Of a stretch of 57,873 bases of DNA, positions 17,287 through 25,189 are shown one piece after another; the stretch's first letter is position 1, and each line of letters opens with the position of its first letter. Below the pieces are notes generated by a model. That model was not told the origin of the DNA, did no database searches, and saw only the letters and a program-made list of their open reading frames with translations. The stretch is from assembly GCA_045642705.1 (NCBI GenBank), contig JAZUJK010000025.1:1-57873 (forward strand), read 5' to 3'. The DNA is from UBA1227 sp045642705 (GTDB taxonomy: Bacteria > Bacillota > Clostridia > Oscillospirales > Acutalibacteraceae). A program made the translations under genes and the position numbers.

Positions 17287-18091
17287 ACTGAAACCAATCG
17301 CCGCGATAGTCTGTATTATCCTAACACTGGCAATTACTTACATACCATTCTTGCCAGACTGGGATGATATTTATGTGGCGGTTGGACTTCGGTCAGAATA
17401 TCGGGAAAAGCTAGACTTTAATCCACAACCGCTCACCGTGTCCTTCATTGATGTAGGGCAGGGTGATTCTATTTTTATATGGACAAAGGACAAGTGTGCA
17501 TTGATAGACACAGGTCCAGCGGGAAGCGGTAGGAAAATAGTGAATTACATAAGACAGTTTGGAATAAGTAAACTTGACTATCTAATCATCACACATCCGC
17601 ATGATGACCATATGGGCGCGCTAAGTGAGATAGAAAAACAAATAGATATAGATACTGAACTTACAGCTCTAACGATGTTGGAACTGAGTGAGGGTATTAC
17701 TCTAACTTGCCTTGGCCCACTGTATGAGAGCGATAATGAAAACAATATGTCACTTGTTATGATGCTAAATTACGGGGAGAATAGAATTCTTTTGATGGGT
17801 GACGCGGAGGAGGAAGAGGAACTGAGCCTGCTTCGGACTTATCAAGACTTGCATGCCGACGTGATTAAGGTCGGGCATCATGGCTCCAGTTCCTCAACCA
17901 CACCGGAGCTCCTCCGCGCAGTGCAGCCGATGTATGCCGTCATATCGGTCGGAGCGGGCAATGACTATGGCCATCCAAATGCAAGGACTATGGAGACCTT
18001 GCAAAACATTCCAACCTACCGCACCGACCTCCAAGGCACCATCGCCGTCACATCAGATGGAAAAACCTTAACTTTTCATACCTATCGGTAA
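17243..18091 (+). CDS. Membrane-anchored metallo-beta-lactamase-fold hydrolase (ComEC C-terminal type)
   Basis: 282 residues. A basic start and one membrane helix (residues about 18-37) place the catalytic domain outside the membrane. The domain reads FIDVGQGDSIFI, then IDTGP, then the metal motif HPHDDHMGAL near residue 117, and later LLMGDAEEEEE and KVGHHGSSSSTTPELL. This order is the same as in the extracellular nuclease-like domain of ComEC and its stand-alone relatives. The real substrate is unknown; a nuclease or phosphodiesterase role is plausible. It overlaps the radical SAM gene by 44 bases. Confidence 0.85.
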   Translation: MRGIDKRNQGIKKDRLKPIAAIVCIILTLAITYIPFLPDWDDIYVAVGLRSEYREKLDFNPQPLTVSFIDVGQGDSIFIWTKDKCALIDTGPAGSGRKIVNYIRQFGISKLDYLIITHPHDDHMGALSEIEKQIDIDTELTALTMLELSEGITLTCLGPLYESDNENNMSLVMMLNYGENRILLMGDAEEEEELSLLRTYQDLHADVIKVGHHGSSSSTTPELLRAVQPMYAVISVGAGNDYGHPNARTMETLQNIPTYRTDLQGTIAVTSDGKTLTFHTYR

Positions 18092-18142
18092 AAAACTGGA
18101 ATATTCTGGTTCACAGATAGAAACGGAATTCAATAATTATTA

Positions 18143-18171
18143 TTGCATTTATATATAACGCGTGATATAAT
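18143..18171 (+). promoter_or_regulatory. Promoter of rpsB-tsf
   Basis: TTGCAT (18143-18148), 17 bases, TATAAT (18166-18171). Start of transcription is expected near 18178, giving a 5' leader of about 120 bases. Confidence 0.75.
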
Positions 18172-18177
18172 TGTCGA

Positions 18178-18297
18178 GCAATTCGCACGCGGGGCGTGAA
18201 ACACGGTTGTTCGACGTCGTCAAGCAATCGGCGTTGTTACGTTGTTTCAGACAGCGACCTGCGGAGGATACAAACTTATTTTTAGGAGGACATGCAC
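18178..18297 (+). promoter_or_regulatory. Structured 5' leader of rpsB
   Basis: About 120 GC-rich bases, unlike the AT-rich flanks. Hairpin CACGC-GGG-GCGTG lies at 18186-18198, and GAAACA (18198-18203) pairs with TGTTTC (18243-18248), closing a longer branched element. The Shine-Dalgarno AGGAGGA (18284-18290) follows. Ribosomal-protein leaders of this kind often bind their own product (here S2) for feedback control. That role is inferred, and I do not recognise a named motif. Confidence 0.45.
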
Positions 18298-19038
18298 ATG
18301 TCAGTAATTTCAATGAAACAATTGCTTGAAGCAGGTGTTCACTTTGGACACCAGACAAGAAGATGGAACCCTAAGATGGCTGAGTACATCTTCACAGAGA
18401 GAAACGGTATTTACATCATCGACCTTCAGAAGACAGTTAAGAAGCTCGAAGAAGCATACGATGTAGTTCGTGACATCTCTGCAGAAGGCGGAGACATTCT
18501 CTTCGTTGGTACTAAGAAGCAGGCTCAGGATTCTGTTAAGGAAGAAGCTATCCGTTGCGGTATGCCATTCGTAAATGCACGTTGGCTCGGCGGTATGCTC
18601 ACAAACTTTAAGACAATTCAGAGAAGAATTAAGAGACTTGAACAGCTTCGCACAATGCGTGAAGACGGCACATTCGATCTTCTTCCTAAGAAGGAAGTAG
18701 CAAAGCTCGAGCTCGAGATTGAAAAGCTTGAGAAGTTCATGGGTGGTATCACAGAGATGAAGAAGCAGCCAGCTGCTATGTTCATCGTTGACCCACGCAA
18801 GGAGAGAATCGCTGTTGCTGAGGCTCACAAGCTCGGTATTCCAATCATTGCTATCGTTGATACAAACTGTGACCCAGACGAAGTTGACTATGTAATTCCT
18901 GGTAACGATGACGCTATCCGCGCTGTACGCCTTATCGCTGGCGCTATGGCTGACGCAGTTATCGAGGGCCGTCAGGGAACAGATGCTCCTGTTGCAGCAG
19001 AAGAAGCTCCAGCAGAAGAAGCAGCAGAGGAGGAATAA
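18298..19038 (+). CDS. rpsB: 30S ribosomal protein S2
   Basis: 246 residues. ATG 18298 is chosen over ATG 18292 because AGGAGGA ends 7 bases before it. The start MSVISMKQLLEAGVHFGHQT and RRWNPKM are diagnostic of bacterial S2, as is NARWLGGMLTNFKTI. The C-terminal tail is a low-complexity Ala/Pro/Glu stretch ending APAEEAAEEE. S2 joins late in 30S assembly and is needed for S1 binding and initiation. tsf starts 3 bases after the stop, the usual rpsB-tsf order. Confidence 0.98.
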   Translation: MSVISMKQLLEAGVHFGHQTRRWNPKMAEYIFTERNGIYIIDLQKTVKKLEEAYDVVRDISAEGGDILFVGTKKQAQDSVKEEAIRCGMPFVNARWLGGMLTNFKTIQRRIKRLEQLRTMREDGTFDLLPKKEVAKLELEIEKLEKFMGGITEMKKQPAAMFIVDPRKERIAVAEAHKLGIPIIAIVDTNCDPDEVDYVIPGNDDAIRAVRLIAGAMADAVIEGRQGTDAPVAAEEAPAEEAAEEE

Positions 19039-19040
19039 TC

Positions 19041-20144
19041 ATGGCATTTACAGCTCAGGACGTTAAGGCTCTTCGTGAGCAGACAGGCGTTGGTATGATG
19101 GAGTGCAAGAAGGCACTCGTTGAGTCTGACGGCGACATGGAAAAGGCTATTGAATATCTCCGTGAGAGAGGCCTCGCTGCAGCAACTAAGAAGGCAGGCA
19201 GAACAGCTGCTGATGGCGTTGTTCTTGCATATACAGATGACGCTAAGAAAGTTAGCGTTCTCGTAGAAGTTAACTCAGAGACAGACTTCGTTGGTAAGAA
19301 CGAGAAGTTCCAGGGCTTCGTACTTGACGTTGCTAAGACAATCGTTGAGAAGAACCCAGCTGACGTTGAGGATCTCCTCGGTGTTAACCTCGTTGGTACA
19401 GACAGAACAGTTCAGGAGAACCTTCAGGACCTCATCCTTTCAATCGGTGAGAACATGAAGATTCGCCGTTTCGAGAGAGCAGAAGGTACAATCTGCACAT
19501 ACATCCACGCTGGTGGTTCAGTAGGTGTTATGGTTCGTTTGGATACAGACGACGCTACAGCTGCTAAGCCAGAGCTTGCAGAGATGGGTAAGAACGTCGC
19601 AATGCAGATCGCAGCTATGAGCCCAGAGTATCTTGCAAAAGAGGATATCTCTGCTGATGAGCTTGCTAAGATGAAGACAATAATCATCGAGAGCTCACTC
19701 AACAAGCCAGATACACTTCCTAAGCCAATCCTTACAAGCGTTGTTGAGAAGACAATCGCTGCAGGTGCTTGGGACGATGCTACTAAGGCTACATATGAAG
19801 AGCAGAAGAACAACAAGTTCCTCTTCAACTTCCTTTCAGACGAAGCAGTTGCAGCTCTTGCAGCAACAGCAGTTGCTAACAAGGAAGAGTATGTTGCAAA
19901 TCCAATCTTCTCTAAGGCATCAGAAGGCCGTATCAACAAGCAGCTCAAGGAAATCTGCTTGCTTGAGCAGGAATTCGTTCGTGGCGACCTCTTTGAAGGT
20001 AGCGTAAAGGGTTACGTTGACTCAGTTGCTAAGAAGCTTGGCGCTGATGTTAAGGTTATCGGTTTCACACGCTACGTTAAGGGCGAAGGCATCGAGAAGA
20101 AGGAAGAGAATTTCGCAGCAGAAATCGCTTCAATGGTTAAATAA
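19041..20144 (+). CDS. tsf: Elongation factor Ts
   Basis: 367 residues, longer than the roughly 280-300 typical of EF-Ts. The N-terminal UBA-like domain reads VKALREQTGVGMMECKKAL, followed by the EF-Tu-contact signature LRERGLAAATKKAGRTAADG. SETDFVGKNEKF and a HAGGSVGVMV dimerisation-type segment follow. EF-Ts exchanges GDP for GTP on EF-Tu. The additional length lies in the second core subdomain (Ala/Lys-rich segment about residues 200-300). Co-transcribed with rpsB and followed by a clear terminator. Confidence 0.97.
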   Translation: MAFTAQDVKALREQTGVGMMECKKALVESDGDMEKAIEYLRERGLAAATKKAGRTAADGVVLAYTDDAKKVSVLVEVNSETDFVGKNEKFQGFVLDVAKTIVEKNPADVEDLLGVNLVGTDRTVQENLQDLILSIGENMKIRRFERAEGTICTYIHAGGSVGVMVRLDTDDATAAKPELAEMGKNVAMQIAAMSPEYLAKEDISADELAKMKTIIIESSLNKPDTLPKPILTSVVEKTIAAGAWDDATKATYEEQKNNKFLFNFLSDEAVAALAATAVANKEEYVANPIFSKASEGRINKQLKEICLLEQEFVRGDLFEGSVKGYVDSVAKKLGADVKVIGFTRYVKGEGIEKKEENFAAEIASMVK

Positions 20145-20160
20145 TTGAAACTAAAATTAA

Positions 20161-20189
20161 AAGGCCGAGCCAAACGCTCGGCCTTTTTT
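20161..20189 (+). terminator. Terminator of rpsB-tsf
   Basis: A 10-bp stem AAGGCCGAGC / GCTCGGCCTT with loop CAAAC and a T-run. Confidence 0.9.
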
Positions 20190-20202
20190 AGAAGGTGGAC
20201 CT

Positions 20203-21171
20203 ATGGTAACTAATATAATTTGGACAGTACTCCAGAGCCTTGCAACACTATTTCTAATAGGCTCAGTTGCATCACTTAATATTGTTCCTGCAAAATGGAT
20301 AGTACCAGTAAGTGTACTTCTTATCTTAATCTCAGCTCTTATTTCTATCAGACTATTCAAGGCTAAGAAGAGAATTGGTAGGGATATTGCGATTGCATTA
20401 GCATTCCTAATTTTTGTTAATGCAACTGGCGCATCTGTTGCACTGACTAAGCTTCACACATCAGTTAATAAGATGGTAAATCAATCCAATATTGGCCCAG
20501 TAATAACTAATGCTGTATCTAAGGATGAATCATTTATTGTATATATACAGATTAAGGGTACTGAGCCTAGTGAGCAGGATATAGAGACTGCCAAGAAGGC
20601 ACAGGAAGCAGCAAAATATGCAGGCGAGAAGGAAAACGATGATAGCATTGTTGATCTCTCACAATTCGCTAATATGTTTGCTGTCGTAAATCCTAAGACC
20701 AATACAATACTAACGGTTAATACAGTTCTTGGCCTCAAGAAGCAGGATGACAAAGCAGCTGTAGAGAAACTCGAAGAGTTATATGGTATCAAGTTTAATA
20801 ACTTCATTAAACTTGATGATTCATTCATTGAACAGGCCATGGAAGCTGCAATGGAAGATATTAATTTTGAAGAGGTTACTTCCGAGACAACAAGTCAGGA
20901 ATTTGTTGAAATGATTTCCAAGGGCGTATGGAATAATGCCGGTCCACTTATCGCTGCATTTGAGAAATCATTTGCCACAGACCTTTCGTTCAAAAATTTA
21001 ACTGGAGTTGCTAAAAACAGCATAGCTGCTGGTAAAAAGCCTAGAATTGAGAACTGTATGGTCGTTTTAGGCCTTAAAAATTCTGATGAGCAATTGACGA
21101 AAGTTTCACAACTGATTACTATGGTTATGGATGGTAGGGAAATTACCAGTTCGGATATACCTAAGCAATAA
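20203..21171 (+). CDS. Membrane protein resembling a degenerate LytR-CpsA-Psr domain protein
   Basis: 322 residues. Three hydrophobic helices (about 5-25, 30-48, 60-80) precede an extracytoplasmic domain. That domain has FAVVNPKTNTILTVNTVLG, where LCP ligases have a similar strand followed by SIPRD, and then a segment AAVEKLEELYGIKFNNFIKLDD that matches the LCP helix-strand layout (subunit-of-polymer binding). The catalytic Arg-Asp pair is not visible. I read it as an inactive or highly diverged LCP homologue; this is moderate-confidence inference. AAGGTGG precedes ATG 20203, 14 bases after the rpsB-tsf terminator. The next gene follows after 14 bases. Confidence 0.55.
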   Translation: MVTNIIWTVLQSLATLFLIGSVASLNIVPAKWIVPVSVLLILISALISIRLFKAKKRIGRDIAIALAFLIFVNATGASVALTKLHTSVNKMVNQSNIGPVITNAVSKDESFIVYIQIKGTEPSEQDIETAKKAQEAAKYAGEKENDDSIVDLSQFANMFAVVNPKTNTILTVNTVLGLKKQDDKAAVEKLEELYGIKFNNFIKLDDSFIEQAMEAAMEDINFEEVTSETTSQEFVEMISKGVWNNAGPLIAAFEKSFATDLSFKNLTGVAKNSIAAGKKPRIENCMVVLGLKNSDEQLTKVSQLITMVMDGREITSSDIPKQ

Positions 21172-21185
21172 GGAGATATGTACTA

Positions 21186-22244
21186 ATGGATTTTAAAAAA
21201 GTATTGTCAGACAAGAGAATTCCAGTGGCAACACCAGATGATATCTGTGATGAAAACGGAAAATGCTACTTTGGAACATTCGATACAGAGTTCAAGCAGA
21301 TGAACTTCATGAACGTTCATAAGCAGAGCCCATTCCTTCCAGATTCTCTTAATAAGTTCCGTTATACTTGTTGGGAAGCAGTAGAGGTAACACTCCCTGA
21401 TATTATTCTTCTCACAGCAGTTTGTAACATGGGCATCTTCGGAACAAGCCTTACAATTGTTTATGATAAGAAGACAAGAAAGAAGATTGCTTGTCAGGAA
21501 ATGATGCTTCCACAGCAGGCAGTTATGGCTCCAACAATTATCAATGGTGATACATGCTATTCACAGAGCATTATTAACAGAGTTAATATCAAGAACAACT
21601 TTGAAAATGGCAAGGCATATGTTAAGGGCCGCACAATCAAGAGCGGTTGCAAGATTAAGTACAATCTTGAACTTACACGTGTTTCCAAGCCATCAGTTGT
21701 TATGATTCCATTTGGCAAGAACAAGCCACTTTACAGCCAGAAGGATCTCTTCCATTCAGAGGGATATGTAATCGTAAATGGCAAGAAGTACAAGACAGAC
21801 AAGGATTCAACAGCTATTATCGATGACCATCGTGGTTATTACCCATACAAGATGCACTATGATTGGGTAACAACAATGGGTACTAACACAGTAAATGGCA
21901 AGAAGGAATTCTTTGGTTTCAACCTTACAAGAAACCAGTCAATCAACCAGGATGATTACAATGAGAACCTTATCTGGTTCGAGGGAAGCACATCAAGAAT
22001 CACACCTGTTTACTTCCATTATGACAAGCCAGATTGCTGCCACGTATATGATGACCATGGCATGGTAGATCTCTACTATGATATCGGCGACAAGCATCCA
22101 ATGATTATGCATCTCGGTATCATCGATGAGGACTATACAATCACATTTGGTGAGCTTCGTGGCTTCATCAGAGATGAGGATGGCAACGAGTACAAGCTTG
22201 ATGGCATGACAGCTATCGGTGAGGACAAGAGCCTCCGCATCTAA
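21186..22244 (+). CDS. DUF2804-like protein of unknown function
   Basis: 352 residues, soluble, no signal peptide, beta-rich. The sequence has DDHRGYYPYKMHYDWVTTMG, close in style to the core of DUF2804 (an Asp-x-x-x-Gly...Trp signature), and a central run with PFGKNKPLYSQKDLF. No enzymatic motif can be assigned. AAGGAGATATGT lies before ATG 21186. Spacing of 14 bases to the preceding gene suggests co-transcription. A bidirectional terminator follows. Confidence 0.5.
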   Translation: MDFKKVLSDKRIPVATPDDICDENGKCYFGTFDTEFKQMNFMNVHKQSPFLPDSLNKFRYTCWEAVEVTLPDIILLTAVCNMGIFGTSLTIVYDKKTRKKIACQEMMLPQQAVMAPTIINGDTCYSQSIINRVNIKNNFENGKAYVKGRTIKSGCKIKYNLELTRVSKPSVVMIPFGKNKPLYSQKDLFHSEGYVIVNGKKYKTDKDSTAIIDDHRGYYPYKMHYDWVTTMGTNTVNGKKEFFGFNLTRNQSINQDDYNENLIWFEGSTSRITPVYFHYDKPDCCHVYDDHGMVDLYYDIGDKHPMIMHLGIIDEDYTITFGELRGFIRDEDGNEYKLDGMTAIGEDKSLRI

Positions 22245-22282
22245 GCAAAAGATAAAATCAACAAACAATCAAAATAAAGAAA

Positions 22283-22313
22283 AAAGAGGATGTCATGAGA
22301 CATCCTCTTTTTT
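22283..22313. terminator. Bidirectional terminator
   Basis: A 12-bp perfect stem AAAGAGGATGTC/GACATCCTCTTT with ATGA loop and T-runs on both strands. The stop codon of the minus-strand gene (22293) lies inside the stem. Confidence 0.9.
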
Positions 22314-23630
22314 AGTTTCAACAAGTAATCCATCCATAGCACCTGTTAAACAGAAGCCAAGGATTATGTAGAAGTAGGTTGCAGTATAGAATATTGTATT
22401 TCCGAAGAATGCAGATATTAGATATGCAACAACAGCGAAAGCAGCACCTCTTGCAAGTGGAGTTATTGTCTTGCGTGCTTTTACAAGCTTCGTTGCTCCG
22501 ACAACGAATATTGACAGGAATAGAAGTAGACCAGGAATTCCTGTATAAGCTGCTTGCTGTAAGTAAATATTGTGCGTTGTATATTCTGTGATTGATTGTA
22601 GGCCATGTCCTACAAGTGGTTTCTCTTTTATTCTTTCAATTGTCTTCATCCAACGCTCGCCACGGTTAGAGCCAATGCCTTCCAGTTCGGAATCATCCAT
22701 CTCAATAACTGTTGAGATATCTGAGAACATATCTGCGAAATTGGTAACAATTGAATCGGACATAAATGTTGAGACAATAGAAATGGCAACAAATATTCCA
22801 AGAATTATAAGTGGCCATTTCTTTTCTTCTTTATTAATAAATGACCAGATTACAGCAAAGATAAATGTAAGAAGGACTGCGAGATAAGCGCCCATTGTGT
22901 TATTGAGGATAAGTGTCCATAAATTGATTACATAGACAAATCCATAGAACATTTTCTCTACCCAGTCAGAACGGTATGAGAGAAGATAGGCACTAACTAC
23001 AATTATTAGCGTTAGATAATATCCATAGTGGTTAGTGTTATAGAATACAGCCTCGTAGTGGAATGTGTTCGTAAGTGAATTTACAAATAGACTGTATGCT
23101 GCGTCGTTATCAAGTATGCACATCATTGCCATAAATGTTGAAATAGCAAGGAATGCCCAGATAACTATCATTGTGAGATGCTTGTTTCTTGCGACTGTCA
23201 GTCCTGCAAGAATCATACCGCCGTAGCACAGATATACGAGTAGGCAGTCCATCTGAACTAGCTGTCCACTAATTGCAAGCTTTTGGTCTTCGGCAAAGCA
23301 GAATGTGTTGATCGTACACCAGATGATGAATGCTAGCATAGCCCATATAGGCGCGAGCGCAGCCATCTTCTCCTTGCCGGACATCTTGGACAATATTGCG
23401 CGGCGAATTAAGTAAATCAGTCCGGCAAGCAGCCCGACTGCGCCCGCAATCATCATAAATCCGAGCCATCCGTAGTATGTTGTAAGCATAGATTTATATG
23501 CAGCAAAAGGTGATATGCCCTGAGTCTTGAAATTCCTGTACATTACCATAATTGGCGCAAGAATCCAAGCGAGCAAGGACAGTGTGCATATGAAACTTAA
23601 TATGTTGTCGATAGTAAATACTTTTTTCAT
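22293..23630 (-). CDS. Wzy_C (O-antigen ligase type) polytopic membrane protein
   Basis: 445 residues, about 11-12 membrane helices. The large loop near residues 300-345 has NRGERWMKTIERIKEKPLVG and GHGLQSITEYTTHNIYLQQA, the Arg...Gly-x-Gly...His-Asn-x-x-Leu-Gln pattern of the Wzy_C family (O-antigen ligases, polymerases and pilin O-oligosaccharyltransferases). It is a clear paralogue of the gene at 25190-26530; both contain FYNTNHYGYYL and a TGIPGLL motif. Substrate is unknown. It overlaps the upstream permease gene by 4 bases (ATGA). It may link a glycan to an acceptor outside the membrane, possibly the nearby pilins; that is inference. Confidence 0.8.
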   Translation of the reverse strand: MKKVFTIDNILSFICTLSLLAWILAPIMVMYRNFKTQGISPFAAYKSMLTTYYGWLGFMMIAGAVGLLAGLIYLIRRAILSKMSGKEKMAALAPIWAMLAFIIWCTINTFCFAEDQKLAISGQLVQMDCLLVYLCYGGMILAGLTVARNKHLTMIVIWAFLAISTFMAMMCILDNDAAYSLFVNSLTNTFHYEAVFYNTNHYGYYLTLIIVVSAYLLSYRSDWVEKMFYGFVYVINLWTLILNNTMGAYLAVLLTFIFAVIWSFINKEEKKWPLIILGIFVAISIVSTFMSDSIVTNFADMFSDISTVIEMDDSELEGIGSNRGERWMKTIERIKEKPLVGHGLQSITEYTTHNIYLQQAAYTGIPGLLLFLSIFVVGATKLVKARKTITPLARGAAFAVVAYLISAFFGNTIFYTATYFYIILGFCLTGAMDGLLVETKKEDVS

Positions 23631-24634
23631 ATTACAAAATACACTCCGATTAATATTGCAAGCATTACTAAATTAGCAATAGTAAATACAATTATATATT
23701 TTCCTTTTACTTTATCCACTTGGTGGGCAAGTATGTTGTATGAGATAAGATTGGCCATGGATGCGATTAGTGTACCTAGTCCGCCAAGGTTTAGACCAAC
23801 AAGTAGCATAGGGTAGTTGCTTGTAAATCCACATAGCATAACGCAAGCAGGTACGTTAGAAATCACTTGGCTTGCGATGATTGAACACCACAGTTCGTTG
23901 CCGGTTACAATTCCATTAATAAGTGATACAAATGATGGAATATTGCTGAGATTTCCAATCAAAATATAGAATGCAACGAATGTGAGTAGGAGACAGTAGT
24001 CAACGCCAGACAATGTCTCACGAACAATCATACCAATTGGCTTTTTCTCTATTTCCACGCTGCCAACTCGGCCGGAGATTTCTCTTTTTGGTACTGCAAG
24101 GCTTGCAATTACTAGTATAACAAGTGACACAATCCAATAAGGGAAAATCACAGTAAAGAAGTCCATGACAGACATACCAGACACAGTGAATATCTGTATA
24201 TTCTGAGGACTGCCAATCGGCATAATCATTGAACCGAGGTTGGCAGCAATTGTCTGTAGTGTCACAGTCCATATTATTAAATCTTGTAATCCAGCCACCA
24301 TAAGTGACCCAATAGCAAATGGGACAAATGTGATCAGCGCAATATCATTAGTGATAAATATTGAACAGAAAAAGCATGCCAAAACGAGCGCTAATACGAG
24401 CGTCTTGCTGCTGTTCACCATCAGCAGTATGCGTTGCACCAGATAGTCAAATATGCCTATCGTGTGCAGCAACTGCACCACTATCATCATTGCCAGTAAT
24501 ATCCCCAGTGTCTTCCAATTTATATACCCCAGGTATGCCACCGATGGCCTCACCCAGCAGCAAGACACTCCCGCTATTACCGCTGCCACACATAGCACAG
24601 GTTCACTTTTCACAAACTTTAAAATCTTACTCAT
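23627..24634 (-). CDS. ArsB/NhaD-SLC13-type anion permease
   Basis: 335 residues and about 9-10 membrane helices. The pattern FITNDIALITFVPF followed by QTIAANLGSMIMPIGSPQN is characteristic of the ion-transporter superfamily that includes ArsB, NhaD and citrate/dicarboxylate permeases (first and second hairpin signatures). The second half repeats the layout around SQVISNVPACVMLCGFTSNY. Substrate could be an organic anion, arsenite or Na+/H+; nothing near it decides. It is shorter than typical 400-450-residue members. Start ATG 24634; the next gene overlaps by 4 bases. Confidence 0.75.
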   Translation of the reverse strand: MSKILKFVKSEPVLCVAAVIAGVSCCWVRPSVAYLGYINWKTLGILLAMMIVVQLLHTIGIFDYLVQRILLMVNSSKTLVLALVLACFFCSIFITNDIALITFVPFAIGSLMVAGLQDLIIWTVTLQTIAANLGSMIMPIGSPQNIQIFTVSGMSVMDFFTVIFPYWIVSLVILVIASLAVPKREISGRVGSVEIEKKPIGMIVRETLSGVDYCLLLTFVAFYILIGNLSNIPSFVSLINGIVTGNELWCSIIASQVISNVPACVMLCGFTSNYPMLLVGLNLGGLGTLIASMANLISYNILAHQVDKVKGKYIIVFTIANLVMLAILIGVYFVI

Positions 24635-24656
24635 AGACCAATTCTAACACGAAATA

Positions 24657-24685
24657 TTGCCATTTGCACTCATTAAGTGTATAAT
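24657..24685 (+). promoter_or_regulatory. Promoter of the first pilin gene
   Basis: TTGCCA (24657-24662), 17 bases, TATAAT (24680-24685), about 30 bases before ATG 24716. Confidence 0.7.
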
Positions 24686-24715
24686 ACTATTAGCAAAATT
24701 AAGGGGATGCCAATT

Positions 24716-25135
24716 ATGTTAAAAGATAAAAAAGGTTTTACACTCATTGAGCTTGTAATTGTAATCGTTATTATTGCTATTCTTGCAGCAGTTCTTGTTC
24801 CTAGTATCACTGCTTGGGTAGATAAGTCTAAGATTGCAACTCTCAAGGGTGAAGCAGATAGCGTTAAGACAGCAGTTATGGGCCAGCTTGTAGAAACATA
24901 TGGTAAGGATAAGAGCCTCGCTGGTGTATCTTATACAGCATTTGCCGATAATACAGAGTTCTGGCAGGCGGCTTCTGATAACGCCAATACAACTCTTCAA
25001 GCACAGTCAGGATCGGAGCCAAAAAACAACGGTGATGTAACATTCTCAGTAGACCCAAATGGAATAACACATTTTACATATTATTCTAAGGGCCATATAG
25101 CTACATATAATGGAACAACTTGGGAATACGAATAA
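24716..25135 (+). CDS. Type IV pilin (pilin 1)
   Basis: 139 residues. The class III signal peptide is MLKDKKG, cut before Phe by prepilin peptidase, giving mature FTLIELVIVIVIIAILAA with Glu5 needed for assembly. A single N-terminal helix and a small C-terminal domain follow. ATG 24716 fits AAGGGG upstream better than ATG 24707, and gives the normal 7-residue leader. It is a close relative of pilin 2 at 26759 (same helix, AWVDKSK versus AWIDNAN). The domain ends GTTWEYE. No cysteine pair is present. A perfect terminator follows the stop. Confidence 0.9.
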   Translation: MLKDKKGFTLIELVIVIVIIAILAAVLVPSITAWVDKSKIATLKGEADSVKTAVMGQLVETYGKDKSLAGVSYTAFADNTEFWQAASDNANTTLQAQSGSEPKNNGDVTFSVDPNGITHFTYYSKGHIATYNGTTWEYE

Positions 25136-25143
25136 TTAATAAT

Positions 25144-25178
25144 AACCGGTTTACCCATGGTAGACCGGTTAATTTTTT
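25144..25178 (+). terminator. Terminator of pilin 1
   Basis: A 12-bp stem AACCGGTTTACC / GGTAGACCGGTT with CAT loop and a T-run. It also shows that the longer ORF start at 25157 is not real. Confidence 0.9.
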
Positions 25179-25189
25179 GGGAGAACGCT

